Origin: Dermanyssus gallinae | Taxonomy: Eukaryota > Arthropoda > Arachnida > Mesostigmata > Dermanyssidae | Direction: 5' to 3' | Length of the DNA: 64,000 nt | Assembly: GCA_003439945.1 (NCBI GenBank) | Contig: QVRM01003996.1 | Location: 62,001-126,000, forward strand | Shown here: positions 22,456 through 34,499 of the stretch, in pieces | Numbering within the stretch: position 1 is the first letter of the stretch | Layout of the letters: each line of letters starts with the position of its first letter | The notes under the pieces: generated by a model | The model's database searches: none | What the model was told of the DNA's origin: nothing | Seen by the model: the letters and a program-made list of their open reading frames with translations, nothing else | Made by a program: the position numbers and the translations under genes

Positions 22456-22572
22456 ATCTGGCTTCACGGTCGTTTCTATGCACGATCTGGCTTCGCGGTC
22501 GTTTCTATGCACGATCTGGCTGCACGGTCGTTTCTATGCACGATCTGGCTTAACGATTCGGTTCGATGCACG
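22456..22572 (+). repeat. 29-bp tandem repeat, four units
   Basis: The unit starts ATCTGGCTTC and ends TCTATGCACG. Three units are nearly identical. The fourth (22543-22572) is 30 bases and more diverged. No coding frame is implied. Confidence 0.85.
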
Positions 22573-25030
22573 TTTAGCCAAACACGCCCTAACTCTCCAA
22601 AATTGACCGGTCATATGGCATCTTTACCAGCCCAGATCGATCGACTGATGGTCTCTGAGGGTCCGAGGGCGCGTACTCGCCACTAGCCACGTCGTCCAAC
22701 TGCCCGCTGCTTTCGCTTACGTCCTCATCCGCGCATAGTATGTCACAATCCACAACTGGTTACAACATAACTAACCTAACGCTAGCTGGTTACCTGGCTA
22801 TGACGTCAAGCAACAAACTTATCGAGCCACTACGACGGCGTCGGCGCTCTGTATCATCGCGCTGAGTGTGACCTCCGCAACTGACTGTTAAATTTTGTAA
22901 GCCTCACCTAATATCCAGCCAACCCTGTACCGCTCGCAACCGTCGCGTATTGTTAAGCGTAGGCAGGCACACGGCCTGCTGCTGTTGCTGCTGCCCGGAG
23001 ATCGTCATCCTTAATCACGCACGGTGTCAGTTCGTATTTGGTTATTCACACGTAGGGCCACCAGCAGCATCTCGGGTGGTCTGATCCAAGACCGTTTGGA
23101 CAGACACAGTACCCCAGTGTGCACAGCCTGTGCTCTGTTTGCGTCTGCTGGCCGAGGTACGATTTGATCAGTCGAACGTTCATTTCACGCGAATAGCTAG
23201 TTAACACCCCCACAGCCAGCGAGCGGGTAAATCGCTCTGGATCTCGTAGTAGAGATTTGTGTCGTCGTCGTGTGTAAAGACTGTCTCGTTAGTTGCCAGC
23301 AACGAAGCGCCACAATGATCTAGAGTCAAATCGAACCGTCGCATTTGAAGCGCCATTTGACCCTGCAATGACCAGTCAAAAATAACTTCCCAAGCCCAAA
23401 CACCGTCCTCTTACAGCAGACGGCTGGAAGTACGGATGGAGAGCGATCGGCAGGTACATGTGCAAATGAGATGGGGGGACTAATAAAAGCGGTTTCATAA
23501 CGCGCCTATTATATGAGCAAACTTCTAACGCCTGTCCGTCCGAACCTGCATACGCGTTTGTAGGACCGGTAGTGAACACGAAACAAAGCTTTGCTTCGTG
23601 TCAGGTTAGCTGTTATGTTTCTCCTGCTCCAGGGCAGACATTAGTTCTATTTCGAACTTGGTCTTACTACGAATACAGCCAGTGGCTCCGGCTACCCTTC
23701 AAGCGCGTAAAGTTCAAACGTCCTGTCCAGCGTCTATCGAGTACGGAAATCGCGCGCGCTTTTACTAGCGTCACTAAAGTAACCGACCGAAAAGGCTGTA
23801 CGCATCAAAACACTGACGATACGTGGTGCACCTTACACAGATCCACAGCACGCACATCTGTGGTACACAATCCTTGCCCCCCTCCCGCCCGTTTCACTTT
23901 CTTGCTCAAGTATCGTTGTCAAATAAATCACCATCAATGACGTTATTGAGCAGCTAAGCATAGCGTAAACGCCGAAACGCCGATTAGTCAGCTCACGCAG
24001 TGAATTCAGTATAAGCGGCTCGTCCTGTTTTCGCCGCCGCCCTGTCGCAGGTCCATGAGTTAAAATTGAGCTAATATACCCATCTACCAGCATAGAACGC
24101 GCATATATAGTTTCCATACATGCGGAATGAGAAATATCTAATCTTTTCTTAGAATTTGGAGTTCTAAACTCACTCCTTAGTGTATGCTTTTTTCTAACTT
24201 CATACATTTCGGGAATATAAGTGACAGCAAAACTACGATCGGAAGTAAATTCTGCTTTGTCTGTAAGACATCCGACGTTGACTAGCGGAATAGAAATACG
24301 TCGTAATAATAATTTTAATGAAAATTGAAATTTGTCATTATAGTCACTAAACAGAGATTTTCCGGAGAATGCTTATTTTGTAGGTATATTTTAATATAGT
24401 GTAAGAAGAACTGATTTGTGGTTGTCAAATAAGTAGGGCTTAACAGTACACATGTCAGAATTGACTGTAAAGCATTACAGCAGTACAGCGAAAGCATTGT
24501 CTATGGAAGGCACTCCTGAGGGCGGGTCATACGTGGCTTTGTGTTGACCCGCCGTTGAGTTCAAGCACTGCGATCTACTACAACCTACCCACTACGTGTT
24601 GACTGCTGGTGCTGATTGTTGCAGAAGGGAGAACCCCAGCAAGCTTGCCCATTGAATCTGTTTCTTCCGTAATCCTTCTAGAAACACTCTTTCTACAATA
24701 TGATTTACTAAAATGGTCAAAGCTGGCAGCCTTGATCTGAATAAAGGACCGAGCATATTCGTTTCGCTAAAGGCGATCTAGCGCACAAATTTCAATAATT
24801 TAGCGTGTATACCGTCGTAGGCCTTTATGAAGCGTATTTGAGGTTAGCAGGTTAACCGTACAAAGGCGTGCAGTCTAAGCTGCAGGTTCGAGGAGATGAT
24901 GCCGTTTTGGCAGTCATGGGCCTCAGGTTGTACCGTCTGTAACAGAAACCTGTCACCAACGTAGCACAGTTGAAATTAATAGAATATGTTCAAGTACACA
25001 GCAGCAAATTGTGTTTACAAACAGCAGATT
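22573..25030. other. Unassigned stretch
   Basis: No gene, repeat family or RNA is recognised over about 2.4 kb. Open frames of up to 124 codons occur (for example 23833-24207 minus), but they lack motifs or codon regularity. Confidence 0.4.
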
Positions 25031-27775
25031 TTTATTTCATTTTGAAGTTACAGTGGAATATGAATATCTAACTACTCTTGGGCTTGTGAGGGGTGCTACC
25101 AATCGAAATTATCCTCGAGGCAGCCCCTCATTGTACCCATAATTGCTGCCGCATTGCCGCGCTGAACCGCCAGAGATAGCCGCTGGAGTAGAAAGTCGAA
25201 AGCTCTTTTGTCCCCCGTCGTGAGTTCAATTCGTTTGCCAATCTTCTGTAAAAGTGACCATGCCTCAGGGCCAGGTCCCCCTAGTGTCTCCAATACTAGT
25301 GGCACAAAAATGAACTCGTCGGTGAGCTGGGCGTATTTGTTGGTCTTTAGACGTTCAGCCTTGCGTGCTGCGGAGCCAGCGGCTGATGCGCTGGCCTCCA
25401 TGTTCGAGGGGGCGAGCGTGTCGGTGACTGTAGCATCCCAAATAAGCGCCTTTCCCCTTTCAAAAGGGATAAGGGTGAGACCGTCAGGCCTCTTTCCGTC
25501 GCTTCTCAGGAGGTCGGTTGGCTCTCGAATACATGGCAGTAGAGCTGACCTTAAGGCCCGGGCGGTAATCTCGTTAATCTCGCTGTGACGGCTTTAACGT
25601 CCTTCGCTTCTGTTGCAGGATAGCCCGTGGGTTCCCCAAATGTCCACTTGTGCTCCGCACGGACACCGGTGTTCCTCCGTTAGTCTTGTTCCCAACCTCA
25701 AGCCGATGCACAGACGAAAACTTTCGTGATCAAGTAAAGTGCCAAGGTTTGAGGAAGGGATGGCTTGGAGCCATTTGCTAGCCCCTTTTTGGACAACCGC
25801 CTGTAGTCGGGCTTTGTCTGCCGTGGACAGTGCATTGGACAGTAAACGCTGATATTTCTTGGATACTATGAGATCGTCATAGGACCTCTGCAGGTGTTTG
25901 TTTGCCTCTAGGAGTAGGCCTGCTAGGTTCTCGAATCTTGTATCAGCAGCTTTTTTGGCATCCTGGAAAGCCTGCAGGGCTATGGCCGGACTGATCTGCT
26001 GGACTGTAGCTTCTGAGGCGTATAATGAAGCAACGTGACAGCTGGCTGCCAGATCTGCTGCAGAGCGGATTCCCAAACCTCCGAGTCTAAGAGGAAGGGT
26101 GGCCTGAGCCCAGTTGTTGTCGACCAAGTTTAGATTAAGGAGGTCGCTAAGGCTGGTCCTAAGGCTATTGTCTAACTCCCTCAGCAGGTCCTGGTTTGCT
26201 CCGACGTCCGTGCTGCGGAGGAAGTGGATAATTCTCGATGAGCCCAACGATGATTTTAATAGGTGATATGCGCTATGGGGATTAAGCAGGTTTAGCCGGT
26301 TTAGGCGAGAGCAAAGACTCTTTATCTTACCTGCAGTTCTGGGTGAGTGGCGGACGACCCCACAGGGGACCCTAAGAGCGTCATATCTGCTGCCTCGACT
26401 TGTTTGCACCCCGGAAGAAGTGCCTCAAAGGCGGGTATGTTCGGGTGGCCTTTGTAAATAATTTCGCACTTCTGGGGGTTGAGCTCAAGACCACTCTTCT
26501 GACCGAAGTCAAGAACTCTCTTGATATCTGCCTGTACCACAGATGCTTCTCCCCCAATGGTGCCATCGTCTAGGTACCAGAGATTTAAGGGGGATTGGAT
26601 AGAATTGACCAGTTCTTTGATTGCTAGGCAGAATAGCGGCGGACCAAGGGGGTCGCCCTGCTGCACGCCGCTGCGCGAGAAAATTGTTCTTTCACCGAAT
26701 GAGAGCTCTGAACTGGATTTGTAGGTTTGGTCAACTAAGGGGGCTGCCTCTGGCCAATCCGTTTGTACAGTTTTTAGTATGTGGTCGCGACGAACCTGGT
26801 TAAAAGCATTCTTAAAATCGAGTTTGGCGGCGATGAAATTGTTGGGTGCGCTAGACATAAAAGCTCTTGTTGTGTGGACTACTGCTTTGATGCCATTAGG
26901 CGTATTGAAGCCAAGCTGGTAGGCCCCAAGCTTTTCGCACACGATATTTGTTCCTAGCTTGACAGTGATTTTTGCCGCAATCCTCCGAAAGACTGAGGAA
27001 ATGACGATTGGACGAAATTACCCACTCGGCTTTTTAATTGCGATGAGGCGTCCACCAAAAATAATAGGGCGGATGGCCTCAGGCACTGTGCCATTTCTGA
27101 TAATGTCAATCACTTTTGCTAAGTCACGCAGTAGACGACTGGCGATATTTGTGTTGATCGTGGCAATGAGGTCTCTGAGGTGGCAGCGGCCGCAGGCCGT
27201 CCATACCGGCGGTAGACCCTGCCGGAAAGGTTCGTACGGCCTCGCGAATCTCTTCTGAACTGGTGACTAGCGGCTCAGCAAGGGATAGTTTTGGTGGCAA
27301 GTCAAGGACGGCCGGTTCACTAGGGTGTTTGGAAGTCATTTCCACGAACGCTTCGGCTGCGCAAACAGGACTTCCCACAGAAAGCAGAGCTCTCGCAGCG
27401 CCTCCAATGTCGCCTTCGCCTAGTAGCCTGGTTGCTCGTCTAGCGGCAGCTTCGTCCTCGTTAGGTCGCTTGTTCCAGTGCTTCCTTGGGACCAATTCGG
27501 GTGAAGGCCCACTACCTGATCTATGTTCCTCGATTCTGTCCCTGAGGTATGTGGTCCAACTAAGATTGTTCTGTTTTCGTGATGGAGCTCTGAGAACTCT
27601 ATGCGCGAAAACCAGTAGGTTGGCCCAGCTATGCGCGTCATTGTTTTGATGTACGAGTGAAAGTGTGTCGGCCAGCGCTACCGCAACTGCAGGACGGGCA
27701 CTTTTACAGCAGATTGGCAAGCTTTCAGTAGGTGGTTGTGGTATTGGTCTGAACTAGCGCGTCACCTTATCGAAA
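25030..27775 (-). mobile_element. RLE-type non-LTR retrotransposon, near-intact copy
   Basis: A minus-strand element of about 2.7 kb encodes one long protein with a reverse transcriptase and a C-terminal restriction-like endonuclease (see the ORF entry). An AATAAA-like signal (near 25035) follows the stop at 25096. The 5' limit is not visible: coding sequence runs up to about 27760 (RPIPQPPTESLP) with a stop just upstream, so the copy is probably 5'-truncated. Fragments of the same family lie at 0.4, 2.9, 5.8 and 15.7 kb. Confidence 0.75.
25096..27720 (-). pseudogene. Reverse transcriptase with C-terminal restriction-like endonuclease
   Basis: Reading leftwards: an N-terminal region with AVALADTLSLVHQNNDAHSW (27690-27630) and FPAGSTAGMDGLRP (27220), then RPIIFGGRLIAIKKPSG and the RT palm. 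The palm has LDFKNAFN (26822-26799, first catalytic Asp), GVQQGDPLGPPLF (26669-26631), YLDDGT (26576-26559, catalytic Asp pair) and LLGSPVGS. A thumb region follows, then zinc block CPCGAQVDIWGTHGLSC (25665-25615), RHSEINEITARAL, nuclease core KRPDGL and WDATVTD (25500-25420), and the terminal QRLSLAVQRGNAAAIMGTM. Lesions are few: a frameshift near 27190, a stop near 27030, a frameshift near 26335 and a TAA at 25596-25594. All key catalytic residues are present. No N-terminal endonuclease is seen. The arrangement fits RLE-encoding elements (R2/HERO/NeSL-like grade); exact clade not assigned. Confidence 0.8.
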
Positions 27776-28504
27776 GTGAGAAGATTAAGAACGGATAGGT
27801 CACGCAATCTTATTGCGGCAAACGGCAAACAAGTTTTCGTTTAGCAAGAACCATGCCATGTAGCCATATGCGTATAGAATGAATTACAATTGAAGGTTTA
27901 GTGGCAGTAGGCCAATGTTTAGTGTCTTTAGGATAAAACGATAAAAAGGATAAAAACATTTTCGTGTGCAATGTTATTGCATGATCAATATGAGTGAAAT
28001 AAATGTGATAATAATAATTTTGTTTCAGACTTATCGGCTTGATTAGTTTTATTATTGAACAACTCGTTTTTTTCGCAAAAAATGTCCGGCTGCTGCCATC
28101 GATGTAACAACTATTCGTGATTTGATTGTCACTTCTAGACAAGATTGTTTAGGGGTGACAGCTAAATCACAAATTTCATTTTGCCGCTATTCAAAACTTC
28201 TTATTTAAAAAGTTTAATTTAAGGTACGAACTATTATTATAAGAATCTTCTATACGTACAAGAATAATCTGCACGTAGCACGTAAATTAGTTTTAAACAT
28301 TTCCTTGATTTAAGACTTCCTATTGTTTTGAGGAAAACTAAAACTAAAGCATCCACGGACCTAAGTGAGCAGAGCCCTATAAAAGCATCTAAAGGACTAT
28401 GTCGAGATATAAATTAGAGTTACATGTATGGCTTGTTATTTATTTTTATCCTATTTAATTTGCTTCAAGCCTATATAATAATGATTCAATTTATTTCGCA
28501 TTAC

Positions 28505-28551
<47 letters not shown>

Positions 28552-30612
28552 TTTTTTTTTGTAATGTAGTAAAACTTGTTTAAAAAATATGCATTTTGCA
28601 CTGAAATTGGAGCTACATCTAGTATCACGGTCAACGTTCCATAAACAACCACAAGAAATTACACTTTACAGTTTAACCCATCAATAGTAGTTTGATTCGT
28701 GATATGATTACCGTAAGCCGTTTGTTCCCACGTTAACGGCTGCCAGATAAAGACCGCACAAAAGCCGCTAATGCACCTCTATCAATACGGGACACTACGG
28801 GAGTCTAACATTCGAGGACGGGGAAACGGTTTACGTTCGATATAATCGTTATATCACGATAATCGATAACATCGCGAACGAAACCATCATCGATATGGTA
28901 CCGCAATTATCCTTATAAAATGAGCATTCTTGTGATCGTCCTATGAACACAGATTGTTGTTATAAACATAGTTATCTTACTGAGTGTTCAAGTTAATTAA
29001 ATGTGATAGTTAAAAAGTGGATATTCTAGGGCCCCAAATTCTACAAACTCTTCTCAATGCGACTACTCGTCTGTTTGTAACCAGCATGCGTATCCTTCAG
29101 ACGTTTTCTGCCGAATACGATGGTATGTCTGGTTTCTCCACCAAACAATGTTTTACCTTCAAGGGCACCCTTTATTAAGCAATGTCCGGCCACCCACATC
29201 ATTTTCGCCCCTCCCTTCCAATTCACTGAATACATTTATTTTTTGAACACGTTCTGCCATTTATTAAAGTAGTGTACCTAATTTAGGAACACTCTGTATA
29301 TGAAGTTCAGAAATCATGTACACTACTTTTACAGGTGGCACAACCTGCGCGTACTAATAATTTGCAGAAAAAGTGTGTATCGTGTACGGCTTTTTCGTGC
29401 TTGTAGGCTGGCTAGACTAATGACTTCGATCTTGTCGGAACTGGGATTTTCTAGGGGGTATTGTAAACGAATTATTTGGGCAAGAAATTAACCCTGTTAG
29501 GCCCAGCTTATATAGCGAGAGTGCTGTATTTTTTTTAAATATAACATACATAATTATTTAACATATATTCAGTACAAAACATGTCTCGACGCTCGCAATG
29601 GGCTTTAAGGCCTGTATCACAGACATTCGAACGCATACATCCTCTTGTCATCCTGGGGGGATGCTTGGGGGGAGGGGGCAGTGTGTATGTATTACAGAGA
29701 AATATAATAAATATTTATATTAGTCGAATGCGTACTTTGAAAATTAAGATTGGAAGGTCATTATACATATACAGTAATATAGAGCTAGGTTTGCGAACCT
29801 TGTGTATCCAGTCCATATGAACTCTCTCATGTCGTCTAAGAAAATTGACGAATCGCCGGATAGTTTTTGCTTGTACTGACAAGGGTCAACACCGGCAAAG
29901 CATGTTTAACGATTTTTCAGTCCTTAGACACGTGACTCGGGAACTGAAGCTGATAGGCATATTTTTTGTGCGTATGGACTCAATCCCTTAGATGGTGTTC
30001 TCTCACGATGCACATACTGCGCCACAGCTTGGTGTCGATTAGTGCTCCTCTGGGTTTCTGTGTTTTTTTTTTTTTGTGGCGCTTATGTAGAGACAAGAGG
30101 ACCTGTAGAGGTAGTAATGGCTGACGGGCCGATGGAACGTTGCGGCACGAACGTGGTGGCCGACTCGGACTAAGGCCTTTTTGTCTACAAAACGTGCGTC
30201 AGTCTGCACTACGTGACCGTGACATAGCTGAGCGTGCTGAAGCGTCTTTCGACCAAAGCTCTACTACTCTGACAGGAGAAGACGCCTTGACATGGTTGGC
30301 GGCACAAAAAATCAGCGAGAGCCCCCCGATAGCGCTTCCTATACATCTGTCTTATACCAGTGACAACAAACAGACGGATAGAGTGGAACAATGGAACCAT
30401 ACAGCTCAAACGTGGCAAGTTTATCGTCACCGTGCGAAACATTTGCACAATAAATATAGTAAACATATTACATACGTACCTTCATGTTATACGAACCCGC
30501 CAGTTAAGTTACATTTTTTGGCTCACAATCTGCCTACTGCACCACATTCTAGACAGAAACATGGTAAATATAGAGCCAAAAATGACCGTACTCTTCGACG
30601 ACTAACCGAGTG

Positions 30613-30616
<4 letters not shown>
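27776..30616. other. Unassigned AT-rich stretch
   Basis: No gene is recognised. A (TA)n tract is at 28510-28547, followed by a T-run (28551-28560). Short frames lack motifs. Confidence 0.4.
28510..28547. repeat. (TA)n microsatellite
   Basis: Nearly uninterrupted TA units. Confidence 0.95.

Positions 30617-30655
<39 letters not shown>
30617..30655. repeat. (TA)n microsatellite
   Basis: Uninterrupted TA units. Confidence 0.95.
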
Positions 30656-30656
<1 letters not shown>

Positions 30657-31206
30657 GGTTACAGTATTGTCATACCTTGCTGTAATCCGAGCCTTTCAAT
30701 GTAGTTCAATAGAATTTTAATGTATGTGGTAAAACTAATGAATTATAATTCAAGTCGAGAACCAGTTTCTTTATATCGAATTTTTTCTGTCCATTTCCGA
30801 TAAGATGAATGACGAAATGAACCGTGTTTGTCATGACCAAACAAAAACCAAGCGAGTCAACGTACAATCGATCCTTGCCTGGAAAAGCAACGTCAGTAGT
30901 TCACCTTGCCTAATCAACGAGATCAGAGAAACGTCCATAGCTTCTAAGCCTCCATTATGATAAAGAAAAAATATTTACTTTGTGACGTATTAGAGATCAT
31001 TGTTGTTACTATAATACGATTTTGGTGAGCATACAAATACAGGTCTACGTGTTCCATTTATTTTTTTGAAGGCGATTTCCTATGCGTTTGTATAGCACAA
31101 AGAAGACATCTTATAACGTTGCAGTACGTACTTAATTTCAATGCCTACATCATATGCTTCCAGATAAGGCCACGCACACCTATTATGAAATGCAAAACGT
31201 ATGCAC

Positions 31207-31210
<4 letters not shown>

Positions 31211-31267
<57 letters not shown>
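31211..31267. repeat. (TA)n microsatellite
   Basis: Uninterrupted TA units. Confidence 0.95.
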
Positions 31268-31268
<1 letters not shown>

Positions 31269-31746
31269 GTACAATATTTTATCCTCTTAAATGGTTCATT
31301 CACCAGAGCGAGAGGTAGAGAGGCAGAACATCAGGTGAAGCATGTACTGGCGCAAACGTGAAGCGCACACGAGCTCTATTAGATCGGTGGCATTAAAAAC
31401 CAACACTCCAACCACTACCTTGGATATGACATTGACGTCTCGTTATTTGTACTGTTCGCACGCAGTGAACTCTGCCCCGCCCACATGTCATTAACCAGAC
31501 AAACGATTAATAAACGATCATGGACCGATTACAGAAGGCATCTATCCAGCGTCTAGCGCCTGGAAGAAGCGCCTGCTTGCACATAGGCTGAGGCAGCTTT
31601 AGAGTTAGGGGTTCTGTACTGTTTATTATGCTGCCGGCCGACGACGTTACTATCCTTTTTCTGAGACAAATAAAACAGAAGTGGCAAGAGAGACTCATAG
31701 GAATCAGCGGGAATAGCGGAAAACGACCTATTTGCTGGTCTTACTG

Positions 31747-31749
<3 letters not shown>

Positions 31750-31790
<41 letters not shown>
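31750..31790. repeat. (TA)n microsatellite
   Basis: Uninterrupted TA units. Confidence 0.95.
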
Positions 31791-31791
<1 letters not shown>

Positions 31792-33390
31792 CGATAAACA
31801 ACCTGCATACACCTTTAGATAGTTGTGCGTGTGTGCGTACCTATATATAGCGAACATTTCAGGTAGCTTGCGGTTGTGAGATGTACAAGTGACCACCAAA
31901 ACACGGTCCAGTAAGCTGATACGTGCCCTCCCTCCTTCCCATTCTCGTTTTCTTCTCATACAATTCAATTTGTCCACGATATATCTGCCTAGAAGGCAGT
32001 GCCGACACCAAGCAATACTGCTGATACCATCGTGGGTAGAGTTGTTTTTCTGTTATTAATTCTGTTGTTGTTGTGTTGCTATTGATGATGCCTTGTAATT
32101 GTGTTTGTTGTTGATGTTTTGCCTTGTTGTCTTTATTGTTATAGTTACAATGCTGTTGTTGCAGTTAGATGATGCTGCTGCTACCACTACTACTACTACT
32201 ACTACTGGTGTTGTTGTTTGGGATCATCGCCGCTACCGGCTCAGGCCTAAACAGTGCTCAGGGCGAGCGAAGAGGACGCTTTCACGTTTGGTGGCGGTTC
32301 ATTTGGATAGTGGATTCACAGACTGCACAGATTCGGATGGCGATAACAGCAACAAAGCCACAAAAACAACAACAAAAACAACACCAACAACAACAAAGCC
32401 AATAGGGAGGTTCTCGAGTTGTGACGCTCTGACGCTGGTCAGTTCCATTAGGAGGACAGTGGGATGGTGGGCTTTTGGCGGCGTTAGTCGTGCAGTTGAC
32501 GGCCACGCTCCGTTTTGCTCTACGAATGGTGCCGAGGTAACCGAAGCGCGACTGGGCGAAAAGGTCTGGGCCGACTATCGATGGCGGCGCCCCCGGACCC
32601 CAACCCCTTCCCGGCTCGATGTCGAACCTCCGTGGCTCGTAGCTGCCTCTCCGTACGCGCTCCCGACCACGGCAAGCGTCTCAAACGTCACTGTCGTCTC
32701 GACGCGACGCGACAACAGGACACGGTACACCTTAATGAAAATGATATGTCCTAATGAACAAAAGATTAATGATGCTACACAAGTGGCGCGGGTGTGTGTG
32801 TGTTGGGTGCATTATTTGCTTTGTTCGTTTGTCTGACTGTTCATGCAAACACGTTAACGACGTTTGTACATAACTCTCTCATTGGTCTATTGCCGTCGTG
32901 CATGGCAAGGACAGAAACATGAGCCAAAGAAATCATGGCAAAAAATGCCCATACATCCACTGTGGACAACGCAATAGGACGCGCGCGATCTGCGGGAGTC
33001 GCAAAGCTATCATTTGCGTGTTTTTTTTTCTACGAGTTTTGTCTAAAGATATCTTTCATGTTAGTCAATGGTTGATTGTCCTTGTCGAGTGGTCAATTGT
33101 ATGTAGATTAGGTAAAATTGCCCAAATGTATGCATGTCTCGCACTACGATGATAGTTTGTGATGAAGCTTTTGCCTTTTCAAGGTATGCGGTGGCTACAA
33201 TGTTATGTTGCAACATTTCTCTTCTTTCCGTGCCCTCTCAAGTAAGTATGCGCGCGGTGCGCCCACTGACTACGATTTGTTTCTCTAATATTATCTTTTC
33301 TAGTATAATTAATAAAGTGAGCTCTACCTTACCAACGCAATATTTACTCTATAAAAGCTTTTTCTAAAGCTTACTATTTAAAAACTAGTC

Positions 33391-33395
<5 letters not shown>
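31791..33395. other. Unassigned stretch, partly GC-rich
   Basis: Positions 32060-32215 are TTG/CTG/ACT triplet-rich and 32364-32400 are CAA-rich. A 245-codon plus frame (32099-32836) spans them. Its start is hydrophobic because of the triplets, and the rest has no motif or regular codon use, so I do not call it a gene. The GC-rich part (32400-32720) could be an exon or CpG-rich regulatory DNA, but nothing proves either. Confidence 0.3.

Positions 33396-33422
<27 letters not shown>
33396..33422. repeat. (TA)n microsatellite
   Basis: A TA tract ending exactly where the foldback repeat begins (CAGGGTG at 33423). Confidence 0.95.
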
Positions 33423-33425
<3 letters not shown>

Positions 33426-33650
33426 GGTGTCCGGAAAATATCTGAGAATCGATAATTAGAATTGTAGAGCTCGTTAGAGCAATTCTTTTTTCTACTAGTT
33501 ATCCGATATAAAAACAAAGCACATCGTCGTGTTCGTGAAAATTCTATTTCCTCCGAAGAACATATAACGCTGAGTAGGAGATGCGACATAGTCATTTAAA
33601 AGATAATTCGCAAAGCTAAAGTTCTTTTATTAGCTTCAGATTATTAGATG
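33423..33650 (+). repeat. Foldback repeat, single arm
   Basis: It begins CAGGGTGTCCGGAAAATATC directly after (TA)n and continues AATTGTAGAGCTCGTTAGAGC, AAGCACATCGTCGTGTTCGTG, CATATAACGCTGAG, ATAATTCGCAAAGC and TTTTATTAGCTTC. The same blocks occur in the same order in the arms at 2.0-2.4 and 42.7-43.0 kb. Only one outer arm is present here. Confidence 0.7.
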
Positions 33651-34499
33651 ACTAAATAGATCACGTTCATGTGCAATAGCTAGAACGTGGATCGCTCACA
33701 ATCAGCTAGCTCTACGGTATGTTCTAGCACACTATGCAGTTTGCTGTGAGCTTTCACAATTAAAATGATCGGGGCGCACGCTACGAATGGAAAATAGATG
33801 CGCGAACGAGCACAGGGTTGTCTGGAACTAATTGAGACCTATATTGAGTGTGCCCGAGATATGTCCAAGAGGCCGTGAAGGTCGACACCGCCTGGTCAAT
33901 CAGTCAGTAGAGATTCCAGTACATGGCCCGCTTGGCGACCAGATTGTAGATAGCCTAGTTGTTCAGCATAAACACGCAGTACTGCATGTTACAAAGTGGC
34001 GTGCGTGATCACCACTAAAGTGTGGGACTCTATGACGACCAACTGACGCCTCTGAAGCTGGATAGACGGGCAAGCTAAGTCGATAAACTTTAGAAAAGCC
34101 CTACACGGCACTCTCTGAAAAGCGCGCTACTAAAAAGGGCGCAAAGCTAAAATGGTCCTTAAAACGAGTGAAAGATGAAAAACCCTGTAGGCCACCGCAT
34201 TGACTAAAAATAAAGTATTAACATGCCGATCTTTTTTAGAGCTGTCTCTGGTCGAAGCGTACGTCAGGATTGATGTTATATTCAGCACAGTACAGTTCCC
34301 ACCAAACAATGCCAATCTGCACGACTGCCTCGCCAATGTGCACGTTAAAGATATTTTTAATGGTGCGGCGGTTGTGATATATGTCCAGCCATGTATGCAT
34401 ATACGTATATATACATACATGTACACATATATGCAACAATTGGAAACATCGCTACGTACATTAGTAACTCGATTGTAGGACGCTCAGAACGTGACTAGG

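Noticed and set aside
22456..22572. A CRISPR-like array
   Set aside because: The repeats are directly adjacent without unique spacers, and the genome is eukaryotic.
23833..24207. A 124-codon minus-strand frame
   Set aside because: No motif, no splice signals of note and no codon bias.
25208..25588. A 126-codon plus-strand frame over the RLE element
   Set aside because: Antisense to the minus-strand nuclease domain that carries clear motifs.
29041..29235. A transposase fragment (minus frame with WKGGAKMMWVAGHC)
   Set aside because: A weak resemblance to a transposase core only; no catalytic motif or second block nearby.
30140..30685. A 181-codon plus-strand frame
   Set aside because: It ends in a (TA)n tract and lacks conserved motifs.
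32099..32836. A 245-codon plus-strand frame with a hydrophobic start
   Set aside because: The hydrophobic start is due to TTG/CTG triplets, the middle to CAA triplets, and the rest has no motif or codon regularity.
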